From contig PERU01000006.1 in NCBI GenBank assembly GCA_002928965.1, positions 1-64,000 of the forward strand: a stretch of DNA of 64,000 bases. Reading direction: 5' to 3'. The stretch is from Methylomonas sp. GTDB lineage: Bacteria; Pseudomonadota; Gammaproteobacteria; Methylococcales; Methylomonadaceae. The translations under genes were made by a program, and so were the position numbers. The notes under the pieces were generated by a model that ran no database searches, was not told the origin of the DNA, and was given only the letters and a program-made list of their open reading frames with translations. Positions 18,532 to 29,187 of this stretch are shown in pieces (the first letter of the stretch is position 1; each line of letters starts with the position of its first letter).

Positions 18532-20181
18532 TTATTCAGAATCTGCAGACTTGGTGTATTGCTTCGCATCTGATTGCATCCATTGATGAAAGGTCTCCAA
18601 CGAGACAGGTTTACTGAAATAATAGCCTTGAGCCAAATCACAAGCGTAGCTGTCGAGCAAATCCAGGGCTTGCAAACTTTCCACGCCTTCTGCAGTTACC
18701 TGCAAGCCCAGATTATGGGCAAGATTGATGGTTGCCTTGACAATCACCGCATCATTTTCACTGAGTAACACGTCACTGACAAAGGATTTATCGATTTTAA
18801 GCTCAGTTAATGGCATTTTTTTTAAATAAGCCAACGACGAATACCCCGTGCCAAAATCGTCAATCGACAATTTGTACCCCATTTCATGCAGGCGCTGGAT
18901 AATCTCCAGGCTTCTTTCGGGATCTGTCATGATGGAGCTTTCGGTTATTTCCAGCATCATCCAGGCCGGATTGACGCCGTATGACGCTGCCACCCCTGCG
19001 ACGATGTCAGGCAACTCGGGATCATGTAAATCTCTGGCAGATAAATTCACAGACACTGTCAAGTTCAAACCTAGCCGATGCCACTCGGCGCATTGCTTAA
19101 AGGTCTGCTTCAAGGCCCACAAGGTCAAATATTTGATCATGCGGGTTCTTTCGGCCATCGGAATAAACTCATCCGGGGAAATAAAGCCATGCTTGGGATG
19201 ATTCCAGCGTACCAAGGCTTCCACACCGTATAGCTGCCCTGTCTTGACAAATATTTTGGGTTGATAATAGACCGCCAGTTGGTCCTTTTCCAACGCTTGG
19301 CGTAATTCGCTCATCAACGTTAAACGTCTGGGACTGTGATCATCAAACGATGAAGTATAAACCGCATACCCATCGTAAGACTTGGCTGCCATAAACAACG
19401 CCACCCCGGCTTTTTGCACCAAGGTATCGACATCGTCGCCGTGCTCGGGAAAATTGACGATGCCAATATTGATATGAATCGACAAACTCAACCGCTCTGC
19501 CTTAAACGGTGGTTCTAATGCCACCTGTACGCTTTTGGCCAACGATATGCCGGCATGTTCATCATCGGTACCCGTCACCAGTAGACTGAAAATATTGCCA
19601 TCTATGCGCGCCACACTGTCATTACCCATGATCACATTTTGCAAACGGGTGGCGATTTGTTTCAGAATCAGGTCACTACTGTTGCGCCCCAGCGTGTCAT
19701 AAACCTCTTTAAAATTGGCAAACTCCACCAACAGAATGGACAGCAGTTTATTTTGATTATTCGCGGACAGAATAGCTTGCTCAACTCGATCATAAAACAA
19801 CACCCGATTGGGCAAATCGGTAGCAAAATCATGAGTTGCAGAATAGTTAGCCTGTTTTTCCATCGATTCGGCCCGGCTGCGCAACTCCTGAGTTTGGTCA
19901 AAAATCATCGCGCCGGCCTGATAGGCAATCATCGAACTGGAGTACTGCCCCCAAAACCCAAACACAAATGGAATACTGTCCAGCACCCATAAGGCATAGT
20001 TTTCGGTCTGCGCTTTGATGATGCCATCCAGACTGATCCCGCCTGTTTGAAATAAACAGACGCCCAAGGTGGCAACAACAATACTGGTCACCGCAATCGC
20101 CACCCCCTGATACGCTGTTTTGGTAACCTGGCTTTTCAGGACCCTAACGTTCTCGGACAGCACATTGCGGGCAAAATCCAT
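18532..20181 (-). CDS. Membrane GGDEF-EAL protein, probable c-di-GMP phosphodiesterase
   Basis: Two N-terminal membrane segments (about residues 25-45 and 68-88) precede a GGDEF-fold domain (about 115-270) whose catalytic loop reads RIDGNIFS, so cyclase activity is lost. The EAL domain (about 290-530) keeps YGVEALVRW, the Asn in VSVNLS, EITESS, the paired Asp in SIDDFGTGYSSL, LKIDKSF and TAEGVES, so it should hydrolyse c-di-GMP. The degenerate GGDEF domain may serve as a GTP-binding regulator. The gene lies between metZ and the PilZ gene. Confidence 0.9.
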   Translation of the reverse strand: MDFARNVLSENVRVLKSQVTKTAYQGVAIAVTSIVVATLGVCLFQTGGISLDGIIKAQTENYALWVLDSIPFVFGFWGQYSSSMIAYQAGAMIFDQTQELRSRAESMEKQANYSATHDFATDLPNRVLFYDRVEQAILSANNQNKLLSILLVEFANFKEVYDTLGRNSSDLILKQIATRLQNVIMGNDSVARIDGNIFSLLVTGTDDEHAGISLAKSVQVALEPPFKAERLSLSIHINIGIVNFPEHGDDVDTLVQKAGVALFMAAKSYDGYAVYTSSFDDHSPRRLTLMSELRQALEKDQLAVYYQPKIFVKTGQLYGVEALVRWNHPKHGFISPDEFIPMAERTRMIKYLTLWALKQTFKQCAEWHRLGLNLTVSVNLSARDLHDPELPDIVAGVAASYGVNPAWMMLEITESSIMTDPERSLEIIQRLHEMGYKLSIDDFGTGYSSLAYLKKMPLTELKIDKSFVSDVLLSENDAVIVKATINLAHNLGLQVTAEGVESLQALDLLDSYACDLAQGYYFSKPVSLETFHQWMQSDAKQYTKSADSE

Positions 20182-20190
20182 TGTTTTTCC

Positions 20191-21369
20191 CTACAAGCCT
20201 CTTAAATCTGACTTGATATCGTCGATATTTTCCAATCCTACCGATATTCGCACCAAACTGTCTTTGATACCGGCCTCGGCCCTGGCCTCCGGGCTCAAGC
20301 GACCATGTGTGGTCGTAGCCGGATGGGTGATGGTGGTCTTCACATCGCCCAAATTGGCAGTAATCGATAGCATTTGGGTAGAATCAATCAATCGCCAGGC
20401 CTGTTCTTTGCCGCCTGTCAGTTCAAAACTCACCACGGCCCCAAAATGACTTTGCTGGCGTTTGGCCAGCTCATGCTGAGCATGAGAGACCAGTCCCGGA
20501 TAATGCACTTTGGCAACACTGGGTTGCGCCTCTAGCCACTGCGCCAAGGCAAAGGCATTGTCACAATGGGCTTTCATGCGTAAACCCAATGTTTCCAAAC
20601 CTGACAAAAACACCCAGGCATTGAATGGACTCATGCAAGAACCGCCAGTGCGCAAGTAGGGATAGATGTCTTTTTCGATTAGTGCTTCACTGCCTATCAC
20701 CGCACCACCTACGCAACGACCATGACCGTCAATAAATTTGGTTGCCGACTGCACTACCAAATCCGCCCCCAACGCCAACGGCTGTTGCAGGATAGGCGTA
20801 CAAAAACAATTATCGACCACCAACAGACAACCGTGCCGATGAGCCATCTCAGCCAAGGCTTGAATATCGGCAATTTCAATCAACGGATTGGAGGGCGTTT
20901 CCAGAAATAAGAACCGTGTATTCGGCTTGATCGCCGCTTCCCAAGCCGATAAATCGGTCAGATTGACGAAATCGGTGGTCACACCAAATTTGCCGAAGAA
21001 ATTCTGAAAGGCCAGCACAGTATTGCCAAACACACTGCGCGAACACAGCACATGATCCCCCGCTTTCAATAGCGCCATCCCGACAGCCATGATCGCCGCC
21101 ATACCGGATGAAAACGCCAGACAGCGTTCACCCTTTTCCATCAACGCCAACCGTTCCTGAAAAGCGTTAATGGTAGGATTGGTAAAACGGGAATAAATAT
21201 TACCTGGAGCCTTGCCGGTAAACCTCAGGGCAGCCTGTTCAGCCGAGTCGAACACATAACTGGACGTGGCAAAAATAGGGATACTATGCTCGTCTTCATG
21301 CGTCCGCTTATGCCCGGCTCTGATCGCTTGGGTCTCTTGAGAATAATCCTGCCAATCAAACTCGCTCAT
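20191..21369 (-). CDS. metZ: O-succinylhomoserine sulfhydrylase
   Basis: This PLP enzyme makes homocysteine directly from O-succinylhomoserine and sulfide. The Cys/Met-metabolism family is shown by NIYSRFTNPT, SSGMAAI, VVDNCFCTP and the PLP lysine in SATKFIDGHGR. Length 392 and placement 11 nt after purF match the gammaproteobacterial purF-metZ arrangement. Related transsulfuration enzymes (MetB) are similar, but the gene context favours MetZ. Confidence 0.92.
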   Translation of the reverse strand: MSEFDWQDYSQETQAIRAGHKRTHEDEHSIPIFATSSYVFDSAEQAALRFTGKAPGNIYSRFTNPTINAFQERLALMEKGERCLAFSSGMAAIMAVGMALLKAGDHVLCSRSVFGNTVLAFQNFFGKFGVTTDFVNLTDLSAWEAAIKPNTRFLFLETPSNPLIEIADIQALAEMAHRHGCLLVVDNCFCTPILQQPLALGADLVVQSATKFIDGHGRCVGGAVIGSEALIEKDIYPYLRTGGSCMSPFNAWVFLSGLETLGLRMKAHCDNAFALAQWLEAQPSVAKVHYPGLVSHAQHELAKRQQSHFGAVVSFELTGGKEQAWRLIDSTQMLSITANLGDVKTTITHPATTTHGRLSPEARAEAGIKDSLVRISVGLENIDDIKSDLRGL

Positions 21370-21380
21370 ACTGCTTCCTG

Positions 21381-22880
21381 TTATTTTTGGGCAAGGCTAT
21401 TGGGAGCGTTGCGCTGTTCCTGAGCACCATCATTGCGCAAAGCCTCAATGCGGGCCAGATACTCATCGTCAATATCACCGGTGATATATTCGTGACTGAA
21501 GCAGGAGGTATCAAACTGCTTGATATTGGGATTACCCTTGCCAACGGCATCGATCAAATCATCCAGATCCTGATAAATTAATTTATCTGCACCAATCGCC
21601 TCGCAAACCTGTTGTTCTGTACGACCATGAGCAATCAGTTCTCCCGCAGCCGGCATATCGATGCCGTACACATTAGGATAACGCACCGGTGGTGCCGCAG
21701 AAGCAAAATAGACCTTTTTCGCACCGGCATCGCGGGCCATTTGAATAATCTGCTCGGAGGTGGTGCCTCGCACGACAGAATCATCCACCAGCAATACATT
21801 TTTGCCTCTGAATTCCAGCGAAATGGCATTTAATTTTTGCTTAACGGATTTTTTGCGCATTTTTTGACCCGGCATAATGAACGTCCGCCCGATGTAACGG
21901 TTCTTCATAAAACCTTCCCGAAACTTGACGCCTAATTCATGAGCAATCTGTAACGCAGAGGTTCTGCTGGTGTCCGGAATGGGAATCACCACATCAATAT
22001 CGTGATTCGGCCATTCCCGTTCAATTTTTTTGGCGAGTTTTTTGCCCATGCGCATACGGGCTTTATAGACAGAGATATTGTCAATAATCGAATCAGGCCG
22101 GGCAAAATACACGTATTCGAAGATGCACGGGCAATGGTTGGTTTTCTCTGCGCACTGCTTTATGTGTAATTTGCCTGACGCTTCTATAAAAATCGCTTCG
22201 CCCGGAGCAATATCCCGGATCAATTTAAAATCCAGCACATCCAGCGCCACGCTTTCAGAGGCAATCATGTAATCGGTAGTGCCATCCTCGGTTTTGCGCT
22301 CGCCATAGATAATCGGTCTGATCCCATGCGGATCGCGAAAACCCAAAATACCGAATCCGGCAATCATCACCACCACAGCATAAGCACCTCGACAGCGCTT
22401 GTGCACGACGCTGACGGCCTTGAATACATCATCAACCGTCAAGGTCAGTTTGCCGGCCTGTTGTAACTCGTGAGCGAACACGTTCAGCAACACCTCCGAA
22501 TCCGATTCGGTGTTGATGTGCCGCTGGTCATCGACAAACACTTGTATCTTCAATTCTTCGGTATTAGTCAAATTACCGTTATGTGCCAAGGTCAAACCAA
22601 ACGGCGAATTCACATAAAAAGGCTGAGCTTCTTCAGAACTGGTACATCCAGCCGTTGGATAGCGCACGTGCGCAATCCCCATGCTACCTTTCAGCCTGAG
22701 CATTTCTTCACCGGAAAATACATCCCGAGTCAAGCCGTTTTCCTTACGCAAATGCAGACGAGAACCTTCACAAGTCGCAATACCTGCGGCATCCTGGCCG
22801 CGATGCTGCAGTACCGTCAGGGCATCATACAAGTCCTGATTGACATTTTGATTGGAAACAATTGCGGCAATACCACACAT
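21381..22880 (-). CDS. purF: Amidophosphoribosyltransferase
   Basis: PurF catalyses the first committed step of purine synthesis, transferring ammonia from glutamine to PRPP. The N-terminal nucleophile Cys2 is in MCGIAAI, and glutaminase motifs include HNGNLTN. The C-terminal phosphoribosyltransferase domain has the PRPP loop [14 protein letters not shown]. At 499 residues it is full length. It follows cvpA by 15 nt. Confidence 0.98.
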   Translation of the reverse strand: MCGIAAIVSNQNVNQDLYDALTVLQHRGQDAAGIATCEGSRLHLRKENGLTRDVFSGEEMLRLKGSMGIAHVRYPTAGCTSSEEAQPFYVNSPFGLTLAHNGNLTNTEELKIQVFVDDQRHINTESDSEVLLNVFAHELQQAGKLTLTVDDVFKAVSVVHKRCRGAYAVVVMIAGFGILGFRDPHGIRPIIYGERKTEDGTTDYMIASESVALDVLDFKLIRDIAPGEAIFIEASGKLHIKQCAEKTNHCPCIFEYVYFARPDSIIDNISVYKARMRMGKKLAKKIEREWPNHDIDVVIPIPDTSRTSALQIAHELGVKFREGFMKNRYIGRTFIMPGQKMRKKSVKQKLNAISLEFRGKNVLLVDDSVVRGTTSEQIIQMARDAGAKKVYFASAAPPVRYPNVYGIDMPAAGELIAHGRTEQQVCEAIGADKLIYQDLDDLIDAVGKGNPNIKQFDTSCFSHEYITGDIDDEYLARIEALRNDGAQEQRNAPNSLAQK

Positions 22881-22895
22881 AACAAACCTAAATAG

Positions 22896-23414
22896 CTAAC
22901 GATAATGGATATAGCCCGCCAAATCGGACGGGATGTGATCTTTCAGCCAAACGGCGAGAGATTGAAACGGCGGAATCAATAAGGATTGCTTCCACCAGGG
23001 ATCTTCCGGCAGCGGTGTCACGCCAGCCAGCATGACCATGATTGACACCAACACTGCTCCGCGCAGAACACCAAACAGTAAGCCAAGTAAGCGATCAGTT
23101 CCTGACAAACCAGTTTTCTCGATCAGGTGGTTGAGAATGAAACTGATCAATCCGCCCAAAATCAGGGTCATGAAAAACAATAATCCAAAGGCTGTCGCTA
23201 TCCGTGCAGACGGATGGCTAATAACGTTTTGCAACAATACCGCAAAGTCGCGGCTGTATTGCCAGCCCACGCCCACAGCAACCATCCAGATACACAAGGC
23301 AAAAGCTTCCTTGATAAACCCCCGTAACAAACCGATGATGGCAGAAATCAACATCAAACCCGCTATGGCGTAATCAACCCAGATCAGTTTGCCCAACACT
23401 ACTCCCTCAAACAT
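22896..23414 (-). CDS. cvpA: CvpA family membrane protein
   Basis: This small inner-membrane protein is linked to colicin V production in E. coli; its biochemical role is unclear. The start region WVDYAIAGLMLISAIIGLLRGF is typical, with four hydrophobic segments over 172 residues. It lies between dedD and purF, its conserved position. Confidence 0.93.
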   Translation of the reverse strand: MFEGVVLGKLIWVDYAIAGLMLISAIIGLLRGFIKEAFALCIWMVAVGVGWQYSRDFAVLLQNVISHPSARIATAFGLLFFMTLILGGLISFILNHLIEKTGLSGTDRLLGLLFGVLRGAVLVSIMVMLAGVTPLPEDPWWKQSLLIPPFQSLAVWLKDHIPSDLAGYIHYR

Positions 23415-23445
23415 CTTGAAAAGCGTCTCTTAATCGGTAGTTGAA

Positions 23446-24216
23446 TTACTCATCACCTGTCACAAAGCTGTTGATATTGATTTGAGACAGCTTGGATTTA
23501 ACCGCTTGCGCCTTGGCTTTATCCAGCATGGGCCCGACTCTGACCTTGAAAACTTTGCCTTTTTCTGTAACCACTTCTTTGATTGAAGCGGCATAACCTT
23601 GCTTTTTTAAGGTTTCCTGCAGGGTTTGGGCATTGGCAAGTTGACTGAAGCTGCCGGCATTCAAATACAAACGCGTCGCTGAGGGCGTTTCGGCTGTAGC
23701 AACCGCAGGAGCCTGTTGCTTGATAACCGGTTCGGCAACAACAGGTTTAGGCGATTTTGCCGGCACCTCGGTGGCTGCCACCTTGGCAGTGGGTTTTACC
23801 GGTTTTGCGGGCTCAACCGGCATTGGGTGTATTGCCACATCCTCTTCTTCCGCATCGGGTTCTATAAATTTTGCAGGCGGCGCTGCGGTTTCTTTGGCTG
23901 TTATCCGGGCCAGAGGTTTGGGGGCTTCCATATCAGCTTCGTCTTCGCCCTCGAAGGCATTTTTGACATCCGCAGCCGGTACAGGCGGTTTTTCAATCGG
24001 CGCAATAGTCGCTACATCTTCGACTTTTTCAGGCAAAGGCATGATTTCCACGTCCTGCGCTTTGGCAGGCAATTCCGGAATTTTCAATTCGTTAATACTT
24101 TTACCGGATTCATCGATAGGATCATCAAATAACATCGGTACAAAAATGGCTGCCAGTGCGGTAATCACCGCAGCGCCTATCAATCTCTGCTTTAATTCTT
24201 GATCCATGCTCATCAC
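23446..24216 (-). CDS. dedD: SPOR-domain protein, DedD-like
   Basis: A short cytoplasmic N-terminus (DQELKQRLIGA) is followed by one membrane segment (about residues 12-28), a long Pro/Ala/Lys/Glu-rich periplasmic linker, and a C-terminal SPOR domain (about 178-256; LNAGSFSQLANAQTLQETL, FKVRVGPMLDK). SPOR domains bind denuded septal peptidoglycan, so a role in cell division is expected. It overlaps folC by 4 nt. Confidence 0.92.
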   Translation of the reverse strand: MMSMDQELKQRLIGAAVITALAAIFVPMLFDDPIDESGKSINELKIPELPAKAQDVEIMPLPEKVEDVATIAPIEKPPVPAADVKNAFEGEDEADMEAPKPLARITAKETAAPPAKFIEPDAEEEDVAIHPMPVEPAKPVKPTAKVAATEVPAKSPKPVVAEPVIKQQAPAVATAETPSATRLYLNAGSFSQLANAQTLQETLKKQGYAASIKEVVTEKGKVFKVRVGPMLDKAKAQAVKSKLSQININSFVTGDE

Positions 24217-25484
24217 CTACTAGCAAATTGGGATAAATACTCAGACACCAAAAAAAAGGAACCAAAAATCAGGATTAAGTCTCCTGGCCTGACATGCCTT
24301 CGAGCTGCATTAAAAGCCTCTGCAAAATCAACGTAGCCATGGTTCACATTTTTAATGCCTTGCTGCTGAAAATAACCGCTTAACAATTCGTCGTTAGCGG
24401 CTCGTGGATTTTTCAAGGGTGCCAGATACCACTCAGCCACCCGCTGCTTCATCAAACTCAATACACTCGGAATGTCTTTATCCTTCATCATGGCAAACAC
24501 CGCGTGAATTCTTACTTGCGGAAAGTGGGTCTGCAAATGTTCCAACAGGGTTTGTACAGCCTGTGGGTTATGTCCAACATCCAGCAAAATCTGGGGATCA
24601 TCTGCAACCAGTTGAAAACGACCCGGTAAATTCACCCTTTGCAAACCTTGGCAAATAGCTGCTTGCGACACCGGCAACAGGGACTGTAAACAAGTTACAG
24701 CCATGATCACCGCCGAGGCATTGCGAAACTGATGATCTCCTTGTAACGCCGGTAAAGGCAGCGAGGTTAATTCTAGTGTATTTGACGACCAATCCCAGCT
24801 TTGCAGATGTTTTTGATAGTCAAAGACGTTGCCAAGCTGTAAGACCTGTGTCTGCTTTTCCTGTGCGACCTGGAACAAAGACCCAGGCACTTGGTAATCA
24901 CCCACCACAGCCGGGGATCCTTGCCTAAAAATTCCGGCTTTTTCGCGCCCGATGGCGTCTACCGTGTGGCCCAGCCAATCCACATGATCAATGGAAATGG
25001 TGGTCACCAAAGCCACGTCGGCATCGATGATATTGACCGCATCCAGACGACCACCCAAACCGACTTCCAATATACGCACATCGACCGACGCCCGACTGAA
25101 TATATCCAGTGCTGCCAAAGTACCAAATTCAAAATAGCTTAAACTGGTATCCCCTCTGACGGCATCAATGCGTTCAAAGGCAGCGCAAATATCTTCACTA
25201 TTGACTGGAATCCCATCGATACGAATGCGTTCGTTGTAGCGCAGAATATGCGGTGATGTATAGGCACCCACCTTATAGCCCTGCGCGTGATAGATGGCCT
25301 CCAGAAAAGCCACGCACGAACCTTTACCGTTGGTGCCTGCAACCGTGATGGTGGGTATCTTTTCAGGTTGTTTGTCGAGGCGGGCTAGAACGTCCGCAAC
25401 ACGCTCCAACCCCAAATCGATAGGTCGTGGATGAAACTGCTCTTGCCAAGCCAGCCAATCATCCAACGCTGAAAATCGCGCCAT
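24213..25484 (-). CDS. folC: Folylpolyglutamate/dihydrofolate synthase
   Basis: FolC adds glutamates to (dihydro)folate and makes dihydrofolate from dihydropteroate. The ATP loop TVAGTNGKGSC is near residue 45, followed by YTSPHILRYNERI and the ligase-family VALVTTISIDHVDWLG. A C-terminal Mur-ligase-type domain includes LLDVGHNPQA. Length 423 is typical. It lies 6 nt after accD. Confidence 0.96.
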   Translation of the reverse strand: MARFSALDDWLAWQEQFHPRPIDLGLERVADVLARLDKQPEKIPTITVAGTNGKGSCVAFLEAIYHAQGYKVGAYTSPHILRYNERIRIDGIPVNSEDICAAFERIDAVRGDTSLSYFEFGTLAALDIFSRASVDVRILEVGLGGRLDAVNIIDADVALVTTISIDHVDWLGHTVDAIGREKAGIFRQGSPAVVGDYQVPGSLFQVAQEKQTQVLQLGNVFDYQKHLQSWDWSSNTLELTSLPLPALQGDHQFRNASAVIMAVTCLQSLLPVSQAAICQGLQRVNLPGRFQLVADDPQILLDVGHNPQAVQTLLEHLQTHFPQVRIHAVFAMMKDKDIPSVLSLMKQRVAEWYLAPLKNPRAANDELLSGYFQQQGIKNVNHGYVDFAEAFNAARRHVRPGDLILIFGSFFLVSEYLSQFASR

Positions 25485-25490
25485 CGCCAG

Positions 25491-26411
25491 CTAAATAACA
25501 GACTCTTGTGTCACGCTGACTTGCATTTCCGGCACGAAAACAGGTTCGACAGCAACAGGATCAGGAAACAAGATAGACAGCATGCTGGCAATTTTGTCGC
25601 GCATCTCCCGGCGATCAATGATCATATCGATAGCGCCATGCTCTTGTAAAAACTCGCTGCGTTGAAAACCTTCCGGCAATTTTTCACGCACGGTCTGCTC
25701 AATCACCCGTGGGCCGGCAAAACCAATCAATGCATCCGGTTCAGCCACATTGATGTCACCCAACATGGCCAAACTGGCCGATACGCCGCCCATGGTAGGG
25801 TCGGTCATGAAGGAAATATAAGGGATGCCAGCGTCGGCCAGTCGTGTCAGGGCTGCACTGGTTTTGGTCATTTGAAACAGCGAAAACAAGGACTCCTGCA
25901 TCCGCGCCCCACCGCTGGCAGTGAATACGATGAACGGTACCTGTGATTTCAGGCTTTCATTGACACCACGCACAAACCGTTCTCCCACAACCGAGCCCAT
26001 GGACCCACCCATATAGGTAAAATCGAACGCTGCTGCGACAATACCACGACCTTTCAAATTGCCTTTCATCACCACCAAGGCATCGGTTTCGTTACTTTGT
26101 TTTTGCGCCTGTTTGATGCGATCCTTGTAGCTTTTGCTGTCTTTGAACTTCAGGGGATCGCTGGGCTTCAGGCCGGCACCAATTTCCATCCGATTGTCCG
26201 GATCCAAAAATAAATCCAGACGGGTTCGGGCGTTAATCCGCAAATGATGGTCGCATTTTGGACATACACTGAAATTCTTCACCAACTCGGCATTAAATAA
26301 GATCGCATCGCAACTGGGACACTTATTCCACAACCCTTCAGGAACTGTGGTTTTTTTCTCTGCATTGTCAGTTCTGATTACAGAGGGTACTAACTTTTCA
26401 AACCAACTCAT
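25491..26411 (-). CDS. accD: Acetyl-CoA carboxylase carboxyltransferase subunit beta
   Basis: AccD and AccA transfer the carboxyl group from biotin to acetyl-CoA, the first step of fatty-acid synthesis. The N-terminal zinc ribbon is CPSCDAILF plus CPKCDHH (residues about 33-56). The crotonase-like core has [11 protein letters not shown] and [10 protein letters not shown]. Length 306 is usual. It lies between trpA and folC as in many gammaproteobacteria. Confidence 0.97.
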   Translation of the reverse strand: MSWFEKLVPSVIRTDNAEKKTTVPEGLWNKCPSCDAILFNAELVKNFSVCPKCDHHLRINARTRLDLFLDPDNRMEIGAGLKPSDPLKFKDSKSYKDRIKQAQKQSNETDALVVMKGNLKGRGIVAAAFDFTYMGGSMGSVVGERFVRGVNESLKSQVPFIVFTASGGARMQESLFSLFQMTKTSAALTRLADAGIPYISFMTDPTMGGVSASLAMLGDINVAEPDALIGFAGPRVIEQTVREKLPEGFQRSEFLQEHGAIDMIIDRREMRDKIASMLSILFPDPVAVEPVFVPEMQVSVTQESVI

Positions 26412-26435
26412 TCGTTGTCTACTCCGGGTGAATAC

Positions 26436-27239
26436 TTAACTATCCATCGCTTCGCGCATGGACTTCAACAAGGCGACAATATCGCGCTTGGCCTGTTCGG
26501 GATCATCCAGACTGGCTTCAATTTTACTGATCAAGGCACTTCCCACCACCACGCCATCAGCAAGATTAGCCACGGTTTTAGCGGTTTCTGCATCTTTTAC
26601 ACCAAAGCCCACACCAACCGGCAAGTCAGTGTTGGCGCGAATCAATTCCAATCGTTCTTTGACATCATCAGTATTCAAATGACCTGCGCCAGTCACGCCT
26701 TTCAAAGAAACATAATACAAATACCCACTGCCAACCGTATCCATTTTAGTGATTCGCTCAGCATCGCTGTTGGGTGCCAGCAGGAAAATCTGATCAATGC
26801 CCCGCTCACGTAAAAATGCGACACAGGCTTCTGATTCTTCCGGTGGCAAATCCACGGTCAAAACACCGTCGATATCGGCACGCTGAGCAGCATTGGCAAA
26901 ATCTTCGTAGCCCATCATTTCAATTGGATTCAGATACCCCATCAACACCAACGGCGTAGTCTGATCGGTTTTGCGAAACTCAATAGCCATTTTCAAGACC
27001 TTACGCAAACCTACCCGATGCGCCAAAGCACGCTCACTGGCACGCTGGATCACAGGGCCATCCGCCATTGGGTCGGAAAATGGCACGCCGAGTTCGATGA
27101 CGTCAGCACCGGCTGCCACCATCTCATGCAACAAGGGTACTGTAAACTCGGGAAATGGGTCACCCGCTGTGATAAACGGGATCAAAGCCTTGCGACCAGA
27201 AACTTTTAATTCTGCAAATTTATTGGCTAATCGACTCAT
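26436..27239 (-). CDS. trpA: Tryptophan synthase alpha chain
   Basis: TrpA cleaves indole-3-glycerol phosphate and channels indole to Trp[10 protein letters not shown], the catalytic-Glu motif [16 protein letters not shown], and [11 protein letters not shown] with the second catalytic acid are present. Phosphate-binding GVGFGV and VVGSALI are complete. The start overlaps trpB by 4 nt. Confidence 0.98.
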   Translation of the reverse strand: MSRLANKFAELKVSGRKALIPFITAGDPFPEFTVPLLHEMVAAGADVIELGVPFSDPMADGPVIQRASERALAHRVGLRKVLKMAIEFRKTDQTTPLVLMGYLNPIEMMGYEDFANAAQRADIDGVLTVDLPPEESEACVAFLRERGIDQIFLLAPNSDAERITKMDTVGSGYLYYVSLKGVTGAGHLNTDDVKERLELIRANTDLPVGVGFGVKDAETAKTVANLADGVVVGSALISKIEASLDDPEQAKRDIVALLKSMREAMDS

Positions 27240-28456
27240 TCAGCAATCCCCTCGCGCTGCATAATGGTGTGCATGTCTTTGTCGCCACGTCCGGACAGAT
27301 TGACAATAATGATTTCATCTTTACGCATGGTAGGTGCCAGTTTCATGGTATAGGCCAAGGCATGACTGGATTCCAGCGCAGGAATAATACCTTCCATACG
27401 CGTAAGGGCATGAAAACCCGCCAGCGCTTCATCATCGGTAATGTTCACGTAATTGGCTCGGCCCGTATCTTTCAACCAGGCATGCTCGGGGCCGACGCCG
27501 GGATAATCCAGGCCAGCAGAAATGGAATGGGTTTCGATGATTTCACCGTCGTCATCCGCCATTAAATAAGTACGATTGCCATGCAGCACCCCAGGACGAC
27601 CTGCACATAATGGCGCAGAGTGTCTGCCAGTCTCAACACCATCACCCGCCGCTTCCACACCATACATTTTTACCGATTTATCATCGATAAATGGATAAAA
27701 CAGACCAATCGCGTTTGAACCACCACCGACACAAGCCACCAAGGCATCCGGTAAACGTCCGGTTTGATCGATACATTGTTGTTTGGATTCCCGCCCAATC
27801 ACTGCCTGAAAATCCCGTACCATTGCGGGATAAGGATGCGGACCGGCAACGGTACCGATAATATAAAAGGTATTGTCTATATTGGTTACCCAATCACGCA
27901 AGGCTTCGTTTAGCGCGTCTTTGAGTGTTTTGGAACCGGACTCCACAGGTACAACGGTAGCGCCCAACAATTTCATTCGATAAACGTTCAATGCCTGACG
28001 CGCCACGTCAACTGAGCCCATATACACCACGCACTCCAAACCCAGACGTGCGGCCACTGTAGCAGTGGCCACACCGTGCTGACCGGCGCCGGTTTCAGCG
28101 ATGATGCGGGTTTTGCCCATGCGCTTGGCCAGTAAAGCCTGACCCACCGTGTTGTTGACCTTGTGGGCACCTGTATGGTTGAGGTCTTCGCGTTTCAGAT
28201 ATACCTGTGCCCCACCCAGATGCTCGCTCCAACGCTGGGCGTGATAGAGCGGTGACGGTCTGCCGACATAATCGCGCAAATCGGCATCCAGTTCGGCGAT
28301 AAATTCGGGATCATCCAGATAGCGTTGATACGCTTCGTTAAGCTCGGTTATGGCCGGCATCAGCGTTTCCGCTACAAAAATACCGCCATAGGGTCCAAAG
28401 TGGCCCCGTGCATCCGGCATATCGTATTTGTGCCCCTGAGGGTGTTTTTCAGTCAT
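27236..28456 (-). CDS. trpB: Tryptophan synthase beta chain
   Basis: TrpB joins indole and serine using PLP. The PLP lysine is in [14 protein letters not shown], catalytic Glu in [10 protein letters not shown], and the phosphate-binding loop in [10 protein letters not shown]. Length 406 is normal. It overlaps trpF by 4 nt and trpA by 4 nt, giving strict translational coupling. Confidence 0.98.
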   Translation of the reverse strand: MTEKHPQGHKYDMPDARGHFGPYGGIFVAETLMPAITELNEAYQRYLDDPEFIAELDADLRDYVGRPSPLYHAQRWSEHLGGAQVYLKREDLNHTGAHKVNNTVGQALLAKRMGKTRIIAETGAGQHGVATATVAARLGLECVVYMGSVDVARQALNVYRMKLLGATVVPVESGSKTLKDALNEALRDWVTNIDNTFYIIGTVAGPHPYPAMVRDFQAVIGRESKQQCIDQTGRLPDALVACVGGGSNAIGLFYPFIDDKSVKMYGVEAAGDGVETGRHSAPLCAGRPGVLHGNRTYLMADDDGEIIETHSISAGLDYPGVGPEHAWLKDTGRANYVNITDDEALAGFHALTRMEGIIPALESSHALAYTMKLAPTMRKDEIIIVNLSGRGDKDMHTIMQREGIAE

Positions 28457-29082
28457 AGTTGCTCAGTCGCTAGATTAATTTTTTTTATAAATTCAGCCAT
28501 TTTTGCTACATCCTTGATGCCCTTGGCAGACTCCACGCCGCTACTGACATCCAGTGCATACGGTCTGACCTGTTGTACCGCCAAAGCCGCATTTTCCGGT
28601 GTCAATCCCCCCGCCAGAATAATCGGTAAACTACCTTGATTTTTGATCAGTTCCCAATCAAAACCACTGCCCGTCCCGCCTTGTAAGCCGGGATGGTAAG
28701 CATCCAGTAACAACCCTGCTGCATCGGCATAGTGCCGGGACCATTCAGCTAAATTGGTATCCGTTTTCATGCGGATGGCTTTAAGGTAAGACTTGCCATA
28801 TAGTCGGCACGCTTCCGGCGACTCGTCCCCATGAAACTGCAGACAATCAATAGGTACCTGTTGTAACACGGCATCAATAAAATCCGGTTCCGCATCGACA
28901 AACAACCCCACCACACTCACAAAAGCCGGCAAGGTTTGGGTAATCTTTACAGCCTGCTCAATACTCACATTTCTTGGACTAGGCTGGTAAAACACCAAGC
29001 CGATGGCATCTACCCCCAAACCCGCGGCAATCACCGCATCTTCAGCACGGGTAAAGCCACAAATCTTAACGCGGGTTCGCAT
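28453..29082 (-). CDS. trpF: Phosphoribosylanthranilate isomerase
   Basis: TrpF performs the Amadori rearrangement in tryptophan synthesis. The active-site cysteine is in VKICGFTR and the general acid Asp in [15 protein letters not shown]. The barrel ends with [10 protein letters not shown]. At 209 residues it is full length. It is the first gene of the trpFBA-accD-folC-dedD-cvpA-purF-metZ run. Confidence 0.97.
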   Translation of the reverse strand: MRTRVKICGFTRAEDAVIAAGLGVDAIGLVFYQPSPRNVSIEQAVKITQTLPAFVSVVGLFVDAEPDFIDAVLQQVPIDCLQFHGDESPEACRLYGKSYLKAIRMKTDTNLAEWSRHYADAAGLLLDAYHPGLQGGTGSGFDWELIKNQGSLPIILAGGLTPENAALAVQQVRPYALDVSSGVESAKGIKDVAKMAEFIKKINLATEQL

Positions 29083-29187
29083 AAAATCGCCTCACAAAAA
29101 AGGTCGGCTAGAATACCACACCCAAGTAAAATTGCATGTTCTGAACACTTAAAAAAACCCGGAAATCGCAGCTTATCCCCATTGCCA

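Noticed and set aside
23716-24202. Long plus-strand frames opposite dedD
   Set aside because: Low-complexity shadows of the Pro/Ala/Lys-rich DedD linker.
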